In this document: piece after piece, positions 52,180 through 61,799 of the stretch
Layout: each line of letters begins with the position of its first letter
Numbering within the stretch: the first letter of the stretch is position 1
Assembly: GCA_001725325.1 (NCBI GenBank)
Contig: MEFY01000001.1
Location: 372,001-436,000, forward strand
Reading direction: 5' to 3'
DNA: 64,000 nucleotides
Source: Leifsonia sp. SCN 70-46
GTDB lineage: Bacteria; Actinomycetota; Actinomycetes; Actinomycetales; Microbacteriaceae
Made by a program: the position numbers and the translations under genes
The notes under the pieces: model-generated
The model's database searches: none
What the model was told of the DNA's origin: nothing
The model's input: only the letters and a program-made list of their open reading frames with translations

Positions 52180-54018
52180 CTAGCCAGCGTTGACCGGCGT
52201 CCACTCCCAGAAGTTCCAGAAGTACTGCGGCGTGAGCGGCGATGCCGTCACTCCGCTGACCTTGGACTCGTCCCAGGCGGTGATGCCGGGGAACTGGAAC
52301 ACGGGGATCGACCAGTACTGCTCGCCGATGGCCTTCTCGGCCTGGACGAGGAGCTCGTCGGCCTTGGCGCCGTCGGTCTCAGTGTCGATGGCCTTGAAGG
52401 GCTCGTCGACAGCGTCGCTCGACCAACCGTAGAAGTTGTTCGCACCACCCGTGATGTAGTTCGGAGCGTTCTGCGTACGACCCGTGTTGTTGAGGATCCA
52501 CGCGAAGAGCGCGGCGTCGTACGACGTCTGCTTCGTGTCGAGATCCGCGGACCACGTGGTCGACGAGGCGTTGATCAGGTTGAAGCCCGCCTCGGCCGCG
52601 ATGGGAGCCCACAGCGTGTACTCCGAGTTGCGACGCTCGTTGGTCTGGCTGAACAGCAGGCGCACGTCGACCGGAGTCGTGATGCCGGCGTCGGCGAGGA
52701 CCTTCTTGGCACCCTCGACGTCCGGAACCTCGAGCTCGGGGTAGCCGTTGACCTTGGCAGCCTCATCGGCGACCGTCGTGCCGGGGAACGAGACGAGGGT
52801 GTTCATGACCTCGGCGTTCTCCTGCAGCGGCTTGATGAGCTTGTCGATGATGTCCTGGCGCGGGATCGTCATGAAGAACGCCTTGCGCACGGCGAGGGCC
52901 TTGTCGGCGTCGCCGCCGTAGGTCGCGGGGTCGAAGGGACCGCCGTTGGTGACCTGCAGGTCGACGTGCTCGAAGGACGACTCGGACGCACCCACGTAGG
53001 CGACGTTCGGGATGCCCGCGGCAAGCGCGCTCGCGATGTCGGGGGTGGGCTGGCCGGACGCGATCTGGATGTCACCGTTCTGGAGGGCGGTGAGCTGCGC
53101 CTGCGAGTCGGGCACGGCGCGGACCGTGATCGTCTCGAACTTCGGCGACGGGCCCCACGTGTAGTCGGGGTTCGCCGTGAGGGTGACGTACTCGTCAGCC
53201 TTCATGTCCGTGATCGTGTACGCGTAGTTCGACAGCAGCGCGGGCGAGCCCTCGGCCGGCATCGTGTTGTACACGTAGTCCACGTTGAACGACTTCGAGA
53301 CCGGGCCGAGGAAGTCGTAGTCCTCGTCCTGGATGGCCTTGATGAGGTCGGCCTTCGCGTTCTTCGCCGCGTCGCCGCCGGTGTACTTGTCCGGGTAGGC
53401 GAGCTCGACCGTGCCGTGGCCCGAGACACCGATGGGGCTCACGAGCTCCCAGTCGGCGTAGGGGCTGTCGTACACCACGGTCATGCTGCGGTTGTCGTCG
53501 CTCAGCGTCGGGGTCTGGGAGACGAGGTCGAAGCCGATGCCCTCGGCTGCGCCGGTGTTCCAGTACGTGCCGGTCTGGTCGGTGACCGCGCCGGTCTCCT
53601 CGTCCGTCTGCGCCTCACCGTTGGTGCGGTGCGTCGTGACGGCAGCCCAGTAGAGCAGCATGTCGGCGGCGTCGACGGGAGCGCCGTCGGACCACTTCAC
53701 GCCCGAGTTGATCGTGTACTTCACCGTCAGCGGGTCGTCGCTGACCTTCTCGTACGTGCCGAAGTCGGTGTTCTTCACGAGCTCGGACTTGTCGTTGTAG
53801 TACGCGAACGTGTCCTGGGCCATGTAGACGACCTGAGCGTTGTACAGGCTGTTGAGGTTGGTCAGCAGCGTGTTGTAACCGCTGAAGACATCGTTCATGG
53901 CCACCGTGATCTTGGTGCCCGTGACGACCTCCGACTCGCGGGGCGGCGTGCACCCCGCGAGAACGACAGCCCCAGCGGCTACCAGCGCTACGCCGGCAGC
54001 TAGACGCTTGAGTTTCAC
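52180..54018 (-). CDS. Peptide-type ABC solute-binding lipoprotein (first gene of importer operon)
   Basis: A 612-residue family 5 solute-binding lipoprotein. Lipobox VVLAGC follows a short basic signal (MKLKRLAAG). The signature VKWSDGAPVDAADMLLYWAA and DEYVTLTANPDYTWGP align with the second binding protein at 45218-47029. The C-terminus ends in the paired motif FWNFWEWTPVNAG, against FWNVWDWKAVSAG in the paralogue. GTG 54018 with AGGAGG 4 nt upstream. It is the first gene of the importer cluster and is followed by a strong hairpin. Confidence 0.92.
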   Translation of the reverse strand: MKLKRLAAGVALVAAGAVVLAGCTPPRESEVVTGTKITVAMNDVFSGYNTLLTNLNSLYNAQVVYMAQDTFAYYNDKSELVKNTDFGTYEKVSDDPLTVKYTINSGVKWSDGAPVDAADMLLYWAAVTTHRTNGEAQTDEETGAVTDQTGTYWNTGAAEGIGFDLVSQTPTLSDDNRSMTVVYDSPYADWELVSPIGVSGHGTVELAYPDKYTGGDAAKNAKADLIKAIQDEDYDFLGPVSKSFNVDYVYNTMPAEGSPALLSNYAYTITDMKADEYVTLTANPDYTWGPSPKFETITVRAVPDSQAQLTALQNGDIQIASGQPTPDIASALAAGIPNVAYVGASESSFEHVDLQVTNGGPFDPATYGGDADKALAVRKAFFMTIPRQDIIDKLIKPLQENAEVMNTLVSFPGTTVADEAAKVNGYPELEVPDVEGAKKVLADAGITTPVDVRLLFSQTNERRNSEYTLWAPIAAEAGFNLINASSTTWSADLDTKQTSYDAALFAWILNNTGRTQNAPNYITGGANNFYGWSSDAVDEPFKAIDTETDGAKADELLVQAEKAIGEQYWSIPVFQFPGITAWDESKVSGVTASPLTPQYFWNFWEWTPVNAG

Positions 54019-54132
54019 TTTTCCTCCTGTGCAAGAGATGAGACCTCGGCACACCGATTCCTAGCGGCGGGCCGGGCTTGATATTTCACACCCTAAACGG
54101 GGGTAAACCCCCCGCAAAACTGTAGGCGCAAA

Positions 54133-54150
54133 CGTTACACAGTGGTAACG
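54133..54150. promoter_or_regulatory. Inverted repeat in the promoter region of the ABC operon
   Basis: CGTTAC-N6-GTAACG lies about 115 nt upstream of the solute-binding gene. It precedes a minus-strand -10-like TACAGT (54124-54119). A second small stem GGGGGT-AA-ACCCCC is at 54099-54112. The 256-nt intergene is the longest on this side and is A+T-rich for the window. Confidence 0.5.
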
Positions 54151-54262
54151 CAGTCTTTAATTCCTTGCGGTGAATGGCGAATTGTTGCGTCATCCGTGCC
54201 CCGATTGCACGATTGCTGCACCAACGCCAGTTTCGTGCGTCGAATGCGCGCTGCCCTCGGCG

Positions 54263-54268
54263 TAGGCT
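54263..54268 (+). promoter_or_regulatory. Leaderless-type -10 box (TAGGCT)
   Basis: TAGGCT is followed by 6 nt and GTG 54275. Confidence 0.55.
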
Positions 54269-54274
54269 CGGAGT

Positions 54275-54688
54275 GTGAGCGGATCCGGCCTGTCGAAACC
54301 TTCCAACGGCGCCCTGCTCATCTTCGACGGCGATTGCGCCTTCTGCACAACGTGGGTGAACCGCCTCGGCGCGATCCTGCCGGTGTTCCCGCCGAGCACC
54401 CCCTGGCAGTGGATCGACCTCGACCGGTACGGGCTCACGGAGCACGATGTGACCCACTACGCGTGGGTCGTCACCCCCGGCCACCAGTACGCCGGGCACC
54501 TGGCCCTGTCGGCCCTCCTGCGCCTGCAGCGCGGCTTCGGGTGGCGGTTCGCCGGCAACCTCATCGCCACCGCCCCGTTCTCCTGGCTCGCGGCCCTCGG
54601 CTACCGCTTCGTCGCCGCGAACCGGCACCGCCTGCCCGGCGGCACACCGGCGTGCGCGATGCCGCCCGCGGGAGCCACCCATCACTGA
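54275..54688 (+). CDS. DUF393 (DCC family) thiol-disulfide protein
   Basis: A 137-residue protein of the DCC/DUF393 family. The name-giving motif is present as LIFDGDCAFCTTWV (DxxCxxC), followed by the family's basic C-terminal part (ALGYRFVAANRHRLPGG). Members are thought to be thioredoxin-like oxidoreductases but are poorly studied. GTG 54275 is fixed by the -10 box 6 nt upstream. It is followed after 19 nt by a CPBP protease gene. Confidence 0.87.
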   Translation: MSGSGLSKPSNGALLIFDGDCAFCTTWVNRLGAILPVFPPSTPWQWIDLDRYGLTEHDVTHYAWVVTPGHQYAGHLALSALLRLQRGFGWRFAGNLIATAPFSWLAALGYRFVAANRHRLPGGTPACAMPPAGATHH

Positions 54689-54707
54689 CCTGCCGCCCAC
54701 GCGCCGG

Positions 54708-55445
54708 ATGCTCGGCGCGGAGATCCTCATCGTCCTGGGGCTGTCGCTGGGGGCGTCCGCCGTCTACTCGGTGGTCTCGATCACCAACAAGCTCACGCGG
54801 CCCGTCGCGATCTCGCAGCAGACCGCGACCCTCAACTCGTCGCTGAGCGACCGGCCGACGTTCGACCTGATCTACCAGCTGCTCTCGATCTTCTTCGACC
54901 TCGTGCCCGTGGCCCTCGTGGCGTTCCTGCTCTGGCAGACCGCACGGCCGCACCTGTCGCGCCTCGGCATCGACTTCACGCGGCCCGGCCGGGACGCGCT
55001 CTCGGGCCTCGGGCTCGCGCTCGTGATCGGCGTGCCCGGCATCGGCGTCTACCTCGCCGGGCGCGCGCTCGGCCTCTCCGCCAACGTCGTGCCCACGGCG
55101 CTCGACGCGTACTGGTGGACGATCCCCGTGCTCATCCTCTCGGCCGTGCGCGCGGGCGTCACCGAGGAGGTCATCGTCATCGGCTACCTGTTCGCGCGGC
55201 TGCGCGACCTCGGGTGGGGCCGGTGGCAGATCATCCTCGCGACCGCGGCGCTGCGCGGCACGTACCACCTCTACCAGGGCTTCCCGGCCTTCGTCGGCAA
55301 CTTCGCCATGGGCCTTCTGTTCGGATGGCTGTACTCCCGGTTCGGCCGCGTGCTGCCCCTCGTGATAGCCCACGTGCTCATCGACTCGGCGATCTTCGTG
55401 GGCTACCCGTGGGCAGCAGCGGCCTTCCCGGCGCTGTTCTCCTAG
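54708..55445 (+). CDS. CPBP-family intramembrane metalloprotease
   Basis: A 245-residue polytopic protein with the CPBP (Abi/CAAX-protease) motifs: TEEVIVIGYLFARL (EExxxR-like, with the usual Arg replaced by Gly or Tyr at its position), RGTYHLYQG (second motif with His) and GNFAMGLLFGW then VIAHVLIDSAIF (third motif). They cleave membrane proteins or prenylated peptides and often act in bacteriocin immunity. ATG 54708 was used; no good ribosome binding site is visible. It ends 3 nt before the convergent gcvP stop. Confidence 0.85.
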   Translation: MLGAEILIVLGLSLGASAVYSVVSITNKLTRPVAISQQTATLNSSLSDRPTFDLIYQLLSIFFDLVPVALVAFLLWQTARPHLSRLGIDFTRPGRDALSGLGLALVIGVPGIGVYLAGRALGLSANVVPTALDAYWWTIPVLILSAVRAGVTEEVIVIGYLFARLRDLGWGRWQIILATAALRGTYHLYQGFPAFVGNFAMGLLFGWLYSRFGRVLPLVIAHVLIDSAIFVGYPWAAAAFPALFS

Positions 55446-55448
55446 CCC

Positions 55449-58334
55449 CTAGTCGGCGAACGCCTCGATCGGCGGGCACGCGCACACGAGGTTGCGGTCG
55501 CCGTAGGCGTTGTCGATGCGGCGCACGGGCGGCCAGTACTTGTGGCCGATGAGGGTGCGCAGCGGGTACACCGCCTGCTCGCGCGAGTACGCGTGCGTCC
55601 ACTCCCCCTCGATGACCGACTGCGCCGTGTGCGGGGCGTTGACGAGCGGGTTGTCGTCCGCGGGCCACGTGCCCGCGGCGACGGCGTCGGCCTCATCCTT
55701 GATCGCGATCATCGCGTCGACGAACCTGTCGATCTCGGCGAGGTCCTCGCTCTCGGTCGGCTCGACCATGAGCGTGCCCGCCACCGGGAACGACATCGTG
55801 GGCGCGTGGAACCCGAAGTCGACGAGCCGCTTGGCCACGTCGTTGTTGTCGATGCCCGTGGCCTCCTTGAGCGGCCGGAGGTCGAGGATGCACTCGTGCG
55901 CCACGAGCCCGTTGTCGCCCGAGTAGAGCACCGGGTAGTGCTCGCGCAGCCGCGTGGCGACGTAGTTCGCCGCGAGCACGGCGGCACCCGTGGCCGCCTT
56001 GAGCCCGTCGGAGCCCATCATGCGCACGTAGGCCCACGAGATGGGCAGGATGCTCGGGCTCCCGTACGGCGCCGCGGAGATGACCGGGCGCGCCTCCGAG
56101 GCGCCGAAGAACTCCCGCTGCTGCAGCGGATGCCCCGGCAGGTACGGCGCGAGGTGCGCCTTCGCCGCGACGGGGCCGACACCCGGTCCGCCGCCGCCGT
56201 GCGGGATGCAGAACGTCTTGTGGAGGTTGAGGTGCGAGACATCCCCGCCGAAGTCGCCGAAGCGCGCGTAGCCGAGCAGCGCGTTGAGGTTGGCGCCGTC
56301 GACGTAGACCTGTCCTCCGCCGGCGTGCACGGCGTCGGTGATCGCGCGCACCTCGTGCTCGTAGACGCCGTGCGTCGACGGGTAGGTGATCATGAGCGCG
56401 GCGAGCTCGTCGGCGTGCAGCGCGATCTTCGCGCGCAGGTCGTCGAGGTCGACGTTGCCGAGGTCGTCGCACTCCACGACGACGACGCGCATGCCCGCGA
56501 GCACGGCGGAGGCCGCGTTCGTGCCGTGCGCGCTCGACGGGATGAGGCACACCGTGCGGTGCGTGTCGCCGTTGGCGCGGTGGTAGCCGCGGATCGCGAG
56601 GAGGCCCGCGAGCTCGCCCTGGCTGCCGGCGTTGGGCTGCACGGAGACGGAGTCGTACCCGGTGACCTCGGCGAGCCAGGTCTGCAGCTGGCCGATGAGC
56701 TCGAGGTAGCCTTCGACGTCCGAGGCGGGGGCGAAGGGGTGCAGGCCCGCGAACTCGGGCCAGGTCACCGCCTCCATCTCGGTGGCGGCGTTGAGCTTCA
56801 TCGTGCACGAGCCGAGCGGGATCATGCCGCGGTCGAGCGCGTAGTCCTTGTCGGCGAGGTACTTGAGGTAGCGCATCATGCTCGTCTCCGAGCGGTGCGT
56901 GTTGAAGACGGGATGCTCGAGGTAGGAGCTCTTTCGCGCGAGCCCCGGCAGGTACTCGTGCTGGTGCACGGCGTCGAGCGCGTACCAGCGCTCGGTCTTC
57001 GTGAAGACGCCCTGGTCCTTCTCGGGGGCGCGGTCGCCCGCGCCGAAGATCTCGAAGAGCACGGGGAGCACGTCGGAGAGGTCCTCGGCCGAGACCTCGT
57101 CGAACGAGACCGTGACCGTGGTCGCGTCTGCGGCGTGCAGCAGCACGCCGAGCCCGTGGGCGCGCGCCACGACGGCCGCGGCATCCTCGACCCGGATCGA
57201 CAGCGTGTCGAAGTAGCTCGTGCTCGTGACGTCGACGCCGCGGGCGGTGAGCTCCTTGGCGGCGAGCACGGCGCTCGCGTGCACGTCCTGCGCGATGCGC
57301 TTGAGGCCCTGCGGGCCGTGGTACACGGCGTACATCGACGCCATGACGGCGAGGAGCACCTGGGCGGTGCAGATGTTCGACGTGGCCTTCTCGCGACGGA
57401 TGTGCTGCTCGCGCGCCTGCAGCGAGAGGCGGTAGGCGGCGTGGCCCGAGGCGTCCTGCGAGACGCCCACGAGGCGGCCGGGCAGCTGGCGCTCGAGACC
57501 CGCGCGCACGGCCATGTAGCCCGCGTGCGGCCCGCCGAAGCCCATGGGCACGCCGAAGCGCTGCGACGTGCCGACGGCCACGTCCGCGCCGAGCTCGCCG
57601 GGCGCCTTCAGGAGGGTGAGGGCGAGCAGGTCTGCGGCGACGACGGCGAGGCCGCCGCCCGCCTTCACGGCGGCGATGACCTCGGTCGGGTCCCACACGC
57701 GGCCGGAGGCGCCCGGGTACTGGATGAACGCGCCGAACGCCGCGGGGACTTCGGCGAAGTCCGTCTCGACGAGCTCGATGCCCACGGCCTCCGCGCGCGT
57801 CGCGAGCAGCGCCTTGGTCTGCGGCAGGGCGTCGGAGTCGACGAGGAACACGTGCGACTCGGCCCCCGACGCGCGACGGGCCAGGAGCATCCCCTCGACC
57901 ACGGCGGTGCCCTCGTCGAGCATCGAGGCGTTGGCCGTCGTCATACCCGTGAGGTCGGAGACCATGGTCTGGAAGTTGATGAGGGCCTCGAGGCGGCCCT
58001 GCGAGATCTCCGGCTGGTACGGCGTGTACGCCGTGTACCAGCTGGGGTTCTCGAGCACGTTGCGCTTGATGACCGCGGGCGTGATGGTGCCGTAGTAGCC
58101 GAGGCCGATCATGGCGCGGTTGACGGTGTTCCTGCCGGCGATCGCACGCAGCTCGGCGAGCGCCTGCCGCTCGGACGCCGCGGCGGGGATCGTCGAGTGC
58201 TCGAGGGGCTGCACGTGGATGGCGGGCGGCACCGCGGCGTCGACGAGCGCCTCGACGCTCTCGTAGCCGACGGCGGCGAGCATGGCCTGCTGCGCCGCGG
58301 TGTCCGTTCCGATGTGGCGGTCGGAGAACTGCAT
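55449..58334 (-). CDS. gcvP: Glycine dehydrogenase (decarboxylating), P protein
   Basis: A 961-residue fused P protein of the glycine cleavage system; it decarboxylates glycine and passes the aminomethyl group to GcvH. The homodimeric form has two domains; the C-terminal one carries the PLP lysine in [16 protein letters not shown] near residue 700. The N-terminus (FSDRHIGTD) is standard. ATG 58334 overlaps the gcvH stop in TGATG, so the genes are coupled. A longer frame upstream is a shadow of gcvH. Confidence 0.95.
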   Translation of the reverse strand: MQFSDRHIGTDTAAQQAMLAAVGYESVEALVDAAVPPAIHVQPLEHSTIPAAASERQALAELRAIAGRNTVNRAMIGLGYYGTITPAVIKRNVLENPSWYTAYTPYQPEISQGRLEALINFQTMVSDLTGMTTANASMLDEGTAVVEGMLLARRASGAESHVFLVDSDALPQTKALLATRAEAVGIELVETDFAEVPAAFGAFIQYPGASGRVWDPTEVIAAVKAGGGLAVVAADLLALTLLKAPGELGADVAVGTSQRFGVPMGFGGPHAGYMAVRAGLERQLPGRLVGVSQDASGHAAYRLSLQAREQHIRREKATSNICTAQVLLAVMASMYAVYHGPQGLKRIAQDVHASAVLAAKELTARGVDVTSTSYFDTLSIRVEDAAAVVARAHGLGVLLHAADATTVTVSFDEVSAEDLSDVLPVLFEIFGAGDRAPEKDQGVFTKTERWYALDAVHQHEYLPGLARKSSYLEHPVFNTHRSETSMMRYLKYLADKDYALDRGMIPLGSCTMKLNAATEMEAVTWPEFAGLHPFAPASDVEGYLELIGQLQTWLAEVTGYDSVSVQPNAGSQGELAGLLAIRGYHRANGDTHRTVCLIPSSAHGTNAASAVLAGMRVVVVECDDLGNVDLDDLRAKIALHADELAALMITYPSTHGVYEHEVRAITDAVHAGGGQVYVDGANLNALLGYARFGDFGGDVSHLNLHKTFCIPHGGGGPGVGPVAAKAHLAPYLPGHPLQQREFFGASEARPVISAAPYGSPSILPISWAYVRMMGSDGLKAATGAAVLAANYVATRLREHYPVLYSGDNGLVAHECILDLRPLKEATGIDNNDVAKRLVDFGFHAPTMSFPVAGTLMVEPTESEDLAEIDRFVDAMIAIKDEADAVAAGTWPADDNPLVNAPHTAQSVIEGEWTHAYSREQAVYPLRTLIGHKYWPPVRRIDNAYGDRNLVCACPPIEAFAD

Positions 58335-58705
58335 CACTCCCCCGTCAGGGCGGTGTACTCGTCGAAGCTCAGCAGGGCGGGCAGCTCCGCGAACTCGACC
58401 TTGATGAGCCAGCCCTCGCCGAACGGGTCGCTGTTGACGAGCTCGGGGCTCGCCGCGACGGCGTCGTTCGACTCGACGACCGTGCCGTTGACGGGCGCGA
58501 ACAGCTCGCCCACCGACTTGGTCGACTCGATCTCGCCCACGACCTTGCCCTCGGCGATCGTCGAGCCCGCCTTGGGGAGGTCGACGTAGACGATGTCGCC
58601 GAGCTGGCCTGCGGCGAAGTCGGTGATGCCGACCGTCGCGACGGAGCCCTCGACGAGCACCCACTCGTGCTCCTTGGTGTACTGCAGCGTGGTCTTGTCA
58701 GCCAT
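58334..58705 (-). CDS. gcvH: Glycine cleavage system H protein
   Basis: A 123-residue lipoyl carrier. The lipoylated lysine is K63 in [15 protein letters not shown], and the fold is complete ([33 protein letters not shown]). It shuttles the aminomethyl group between GcvP, GcvT and dihydrolipoyl dehydrogenase. It lies 5 nt after gcvT and overlaps gcvP. Confidence 0.95.
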   Translation of the reverse strand: MADKTTLQYTKEHEWVLVEGSVATVGITDFAAGQLGDIVYVDLPKAGSTIAEGKVVGEIESTKSVGELFAPVNGTVVESNDAVAASPELVNSDPFGEGWLIKVEFAELPALLSFDEYTALTGE

Positions 58706-58710
58706 GGGGA

Positions 58711-59784
58711 TCAGGCCTCTCTCTTGTAGAAGGGAAGTGCTACTACGGTCGCGGCGATGCGCGAGCCGCGCACGTCGATGTCGAGCTGGGTGCCGGGCGC
58801 GCTCACGGCGGGGTCGACGTAGGCCATGGCGATGGGGTGCCCGAGAGTGGGCGAGAGCGCCCCGCTCGTGATGACGCCCACCTCGTCGTCGCCGGAGAGC
58901 AGCGCGTAGCCGGCGCGGCCCGCGCGCTTGCCCTCGGAGACGAGGCCCACGAGCACGCGCGCGTCGTCGGCGGGACCCGCCTCGAGCGCCTGCCTGCCGA
59001 CGAAGTCCTTCGTGAGGTTCGGCACGCGGCCGAGTCCTGCCTGCGCGGGCAGCGTGTCAAGGCCCAGCTCGTGGCCGTAGAGGGGCATGCCCGCCTCGAG
59101 CCGCAGGGTGTCGCGGCTCGCGAGGCCCGCCGGCACGAGGCCGCGGGACGCCCCGGCTGCCACGAGCGCGCGCCAGAGGGGCGCGGCATCCTCGACCGCG
59201 ACATAGAGCTCGTAGCCGTCCTCGCCCGTGTAACCCGTGCGGGCGACGAGGACGTCTCCCGCGTACGCGGCCGAGTAGTACGTGAGCTCGGGCAGGTCGA
59301 CGACCGCGGCGACGATGTCGCGCGCGTTCGGACCCTGCACGGCGATGAGCACGACCTCGTCGGTGAGGTCGGTGACGGTCACGTCGAAGCCCGCGCTGCG
59401 ATCCTGGAGCGCGGCGACGACGACGTCGCGGTTGCCGGCGTTCGCGACGACGTAGTACTCGGCCTCGCGGTCGTGGTAGACGATGAGGTCGTCGAGGATG
59501 CCCCCGCTCTCCTCGAGGATGAGCGAGTACTTGGCCTTGCCGAGCTTGACCGCCGAGATGAGGCCCGCGAGCGCGAAGTCGAGGAACGCCGCGGCATCCG
59601 GGCCGGTCACCCGGATCTCGGCCATGTGCGAGATGTCGAAGATGCCCGCGGCGGTGCGCACGGCGTGGTGCTCGGCGAGGTCGGAGCTGTAGCGCACGGG
59701 CATGAGCCAGCCCGCGAAGTCGGTGAAGCTCGCACCGGCCTCGACATGGAGGTCGTGGAGCGGGGACTGCCGTGGATCGGACAT
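58711..59784 (-). CDS. gcvT: Aminomethyltransferase, T protein
   Basis: A 357-residue folate-dependent T protein of glycine cleavage. Motifs include [51 protein letters not shown] and the C-terminal barrel ([20 protein letters not shown]). First gene of gcvT-gcvH-gcvP. It is preceded by a tandem glycine riboswitch, and its ribosome binding site (AGGAG) can be masked by a local hairpin. Confidence 0.95.
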   Translation of the reverse strand: MSDPRQSPLHDLHVEAGASFTDFAGWLMPVRYSSDLAEHHAVRTAAGIFDISHMAEIRVTGPDAAAFLDFALAGLISAVKLGKAKYSLILEESGGILDDLIVYHDREAEYYVVANAGNRDVVVAALQDRSAGFDVTVTDLTDEVVLIAVQGPNARDIVAAVVDLPELTYYSAAYAGDVLVARTGYTGEDGYELYVAVEDAAPLWRALVAAGASRGLVPAGLASRDTLRLEAGMPLYGHELGLDTLPAQAGLGRVPNLTKDFVGRQALEAGPADDARVLVGLVSEGKRAGRAGYALLSGDDEVGVITSGALSPTLGHPIAMAYVDPAVSAPGTQLDIDVRGSRIAATVVALPFYKREA

Positions 59785-59820
59785 GGAGTTCTCCTGGCGC
59801 GCGGGGCTGCGGACTGAACT

Positions 59821-59991
59821 CCCCCTCTGTCATTGGCCTGAGAGCTTCGCGCGCTGGCGCTTTCACCGTCGGCGGCGCATCGCTGCGCGCTTTCCAGAGT
59901 GGCCAGTTCGATGCGGTACGTAGACCTGAGAGATTGGCGGGGAGGCTTGCTCCTTCGGTGCCGGGCAGTGTTCGCCCGGCTCTCCCGCATC
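59821..59991 (-). ncRNA. Tandem glycine riboswitch
   Basis: Two glycine aptamers in series, read on the minus strand. In the first, P1 pairs GATGCGG (59991-59985) with CCGCATC (59916-59910), around the conserved GGCACCGAAGGAGCAA and CCAATCTCTCAGG. In the second, P1 pairs CTCTG (59899-59895) with CAGAG (59829-59825), around GCCGACGGTGAAAGC and GCTCTCAGGCCAATG. It lies just upstream of gcvT and should turn the operon on when glycine is plentiful. Between the aptamer and the gene, GGAGTTC (59822-59816) can pair with GAACTCC (59791-59785), which abuts the start codon. Confidence 0.95.
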
Positions 59992-60017
59992 GTGTTTGCG
60001 GCCCGATATTCGGTTGT

Positions 60018-60605
60018 CTACGGGAAGACTACAGCCTCGGTCTTCGTGACGATGCCCGCGAGCAGCTCCGCCATGGTCGTGGAGCGCAGCAGCTCGAGCT
60101 GGTCGATCTGCCCGAGCGGCGCGATGCCCGCGAGCTGCCACGCGCGCGCGACGGGCTCGTCGGTGAGGTCGACGTCGGCGGGCCAGCGCGTGTCGTCGCC
60201 GAGCTTCTCGAGGGTCGCCCGCACGAGGTCCTCCGCGGCGACGAGGTCGAGGAGCAGGTCGTCGTCCCACACGAGCTCGTCGAGCTCCGTCACGTCGGCG
60301 CGCGGGTGGGGGTCGTCGTCGAGCCAGGAGTCGACGCGGATGCGGCGCTCCCCCTCGGCGACGAGGGCGATGAACCCCTCGCCGGCCTCGAGCTGCACGA
60401 TGCGCGCGACGGTGCCGACGTCGAACCGGTGCTCGCCGCCGCCCACCTCCTGGCCGCGCTCGATGAGCACGACGCCGAACTCGGAGACGTCGTCCTGCAG
60501 CACGCGGGACAGCATGACGACGTAGCGCTCCTCGAAGATCCGCAGGCTCAGCGGCATGTGCGGGAGCAGCACGGTGCCGAGGGGGAACATCGGGAGCTGC
60601 TCCAT
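60018..60605 (-). CDS. Lon N-terminal-domain (LonN/YcaR-type) protein
   Basis: A 195-residue stand-alone Lon substrate-binding domain without the ATPase and protease parts. It begins MEQLPMFPLGTVLLPHMPLS, then LRIFEERYVVMLSRVL, as in this family. Such proteins may bind unfolded substrates; no mechanism is established. ATG 60605 overlaps the upstream gene's stop in TGATG. It ends about 27 nt before the glycine riboswitch on the same strand. Confidence 0.9.
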   Translation of the reverse strand: MEQLPMFPLGTVLLPHMPLSLRIFEERYVVMLSRVLQDDVSEFGVVLIERGQEVGGGEHRFDVGTVARIVQLEAGEGFIALVAEGERRIRVDSWLDDDPHPRADVTELDELVWDDDLLLDLVAAEDLVRATLEKLGDDTRWPADVDLTDEPVARAWQLAGIAPLGQIDQLELLRSTTMAELLAGIVTKTEAVVFP

Positions 60606-61198
60606 CAGTCGCTCAGCCCCGATCCGTAGATCACCGCCGCCGCGACGCCCGCGACACCGATGATCGCGCCGACGACGAGCGCGCCGATCGCGAGCGCCCG
60701 ATGCAGCGCCGTGTCGCCGCGGCGCAGCGCGATCTCGCCGAACATGAGCGCGAGCACCCAGGGGATGCCGAAGAAGAAGATGCCCGTCGAGGCCGAGAGG
60801 TAGCGCTGCATCCCCTGGGTCCAGTACTCGGCGCCGCCCGTGAGCAGCCACCCGGCGAGCGCGATGACGGCGAACCCGGCGGCGAGAGGCCCCCACACCG
60901 AGAGCCCCGCCCGCGCCGGCACCACGGGCCTGCGCGCGACGACGAGCAGGCGCACGAGCACCGCGAGGGCGACGGCCACGAGGTCGACGCTGATGCCGAA
61001 CGCCCAGATGGGCTCGACGACGGCTCCCGGCGGGAACCGCCCCGCGTACACCCCGTTGACGACGGCCAGCACGGCCGCCGCCGCGACGATCGCGATGGCG
61101 ACCGGCCGCACCATCGTCGTCGTGCGGGCGACGGGGGCGGTCGGCACGGCGCCGGGCGGCACTGCACCGGGGGCGGCGTACGGCGAGGGATCGGTCAT
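60605..61198 (-). CDS. Four-helix membrane protein of unknown function
   Basis: A 197-residue protein. A Pro/Ala-rich N-terminus (YAAPGAVPPGAVPTAPVA) precedes four membrane helices (about residues 30-50, 64-88, 103-125, 148-190 with a hairpin). The layout resembles small actinobacterial DUF4064-like proteins but I cannot place it. ATG 61198 follows GGGGAG. Its stop is fused to the start of the Lon-domain gene. Confidence 0.7.
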   Translation of the reverse strand: MTDPSPYAAPGAVPPGAVPTAPVARTTTMVRPVAIAIVAAAAVLAVVNGVYAGRFPPGAVVEPIWAFGISVDLVAVALAVLVRLLVVARRPVVPARAGLSVWGPLAAGFAVIALAGWLLTGGAEYWTQGMQRYLSASTGIFFFGIPWVLALMFGEIALRRGDTALHRALAIGALVVGAIIGVAGVAAAVIYGSGLSD

Positions 61199-61235
61199 CT
61201 CCCCATGATGCCGTGCGCGGTGCCACGATGGGCAG

Positions 61236-61799
61236 ATGTCGATACTCAAGACGCAGGAGGTGTCCGAGGCCGTCGGCCTCGTCGCCGAGATCTACGACGA
61301 CGACGTGCGCGACCTCGGGTACGTCCCCAGCCACACGAGGGCCATGGCCCTCAACCCCGAGGCGGTGAAGGCCTTCGAGCAGCTCATCCGCGCGGTCGCC
61401 GGGCCCATGAGCAAGCGCCGCTACGAGCTCGTGACCCTCGCGGCCGCCGAGGCGATCGGCTCGCAGGCGTGCCGCGTCGCCCACTCCCGCAAGTCGCTCA
61501 AGTACATGGACGAGCCCGAGATCGCCGCCGTGCTGCGCGACTACCACGCGGCGGGCCTCAGCGAGGCGGAGGTCGCGATGATGGACTTCGCGCAGAAGCT
61601 CAGCCGCGACTCGTCGTCGATGACGGATGCCGACAGCCAGCGCCTGCGCGACCTCGGCTTCGACGACCGCGAGATCGTCGACATCGCCCTCGCGGCGGCC
61701 GCGCGCAACTACTACAGCCGTGCTCTGCAGGCCCTCGCCGTGGAGGTCGACGTGCCGCCCGACCTGCCGGCGGACATCCGGGATGCGCTAGAGCTCTAG
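61236..61799 (+). CDS. AhpD/CMD-family peroxidase-related protein, single Cys
   Basis: A 187-residue carboxymuconolactone decarboxylase-type protein (uncharacterised peroxidase-related group). LVTLAAAEAIGSQACRVAHS is the usual active-site helix, but the CxxC motif reads SxxC, so only the second cysteine remains while the His is kept. It could still act with one thiol. Its 3' end overlaps the convergent GAF-ANTAR gene by 12 nt. The segment CACGAT-N6-ATG upstream is a weak form of the leaderless box. Confidence 0.82.
   Translation: MSILKTQEVSEAVGLVAEIYDDDVRDLGYVPSHTRAMALNPEAVKAFEQLIRAVAGPMSKRRYELVTLAAAEAIGSQACRVAHSRKSLKYMDEPEIAAVLRDYHAAGLSEAEVAMMDFAQKLSRDSSSMTDADSQRLRDLGFDDREIVDIALAAAARNYYSRALQALAVEVDVPPDLPADIRDALEL

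Noticed and set aside
54708-55445. CPBP protease plus DUF393 gene as a bacteriocin immunity or modification module.
   Set aside because: No precursor peptide, radical SAM, cyclodehydratase or exporter gene lies nearby.
55542-58589. Open frame of about 1000 codons antisense to gcvP.
   Set aside because: Low-complexity Arg/Val/Gly/Glu composition; the minus-strand gcvP is unambiguous.
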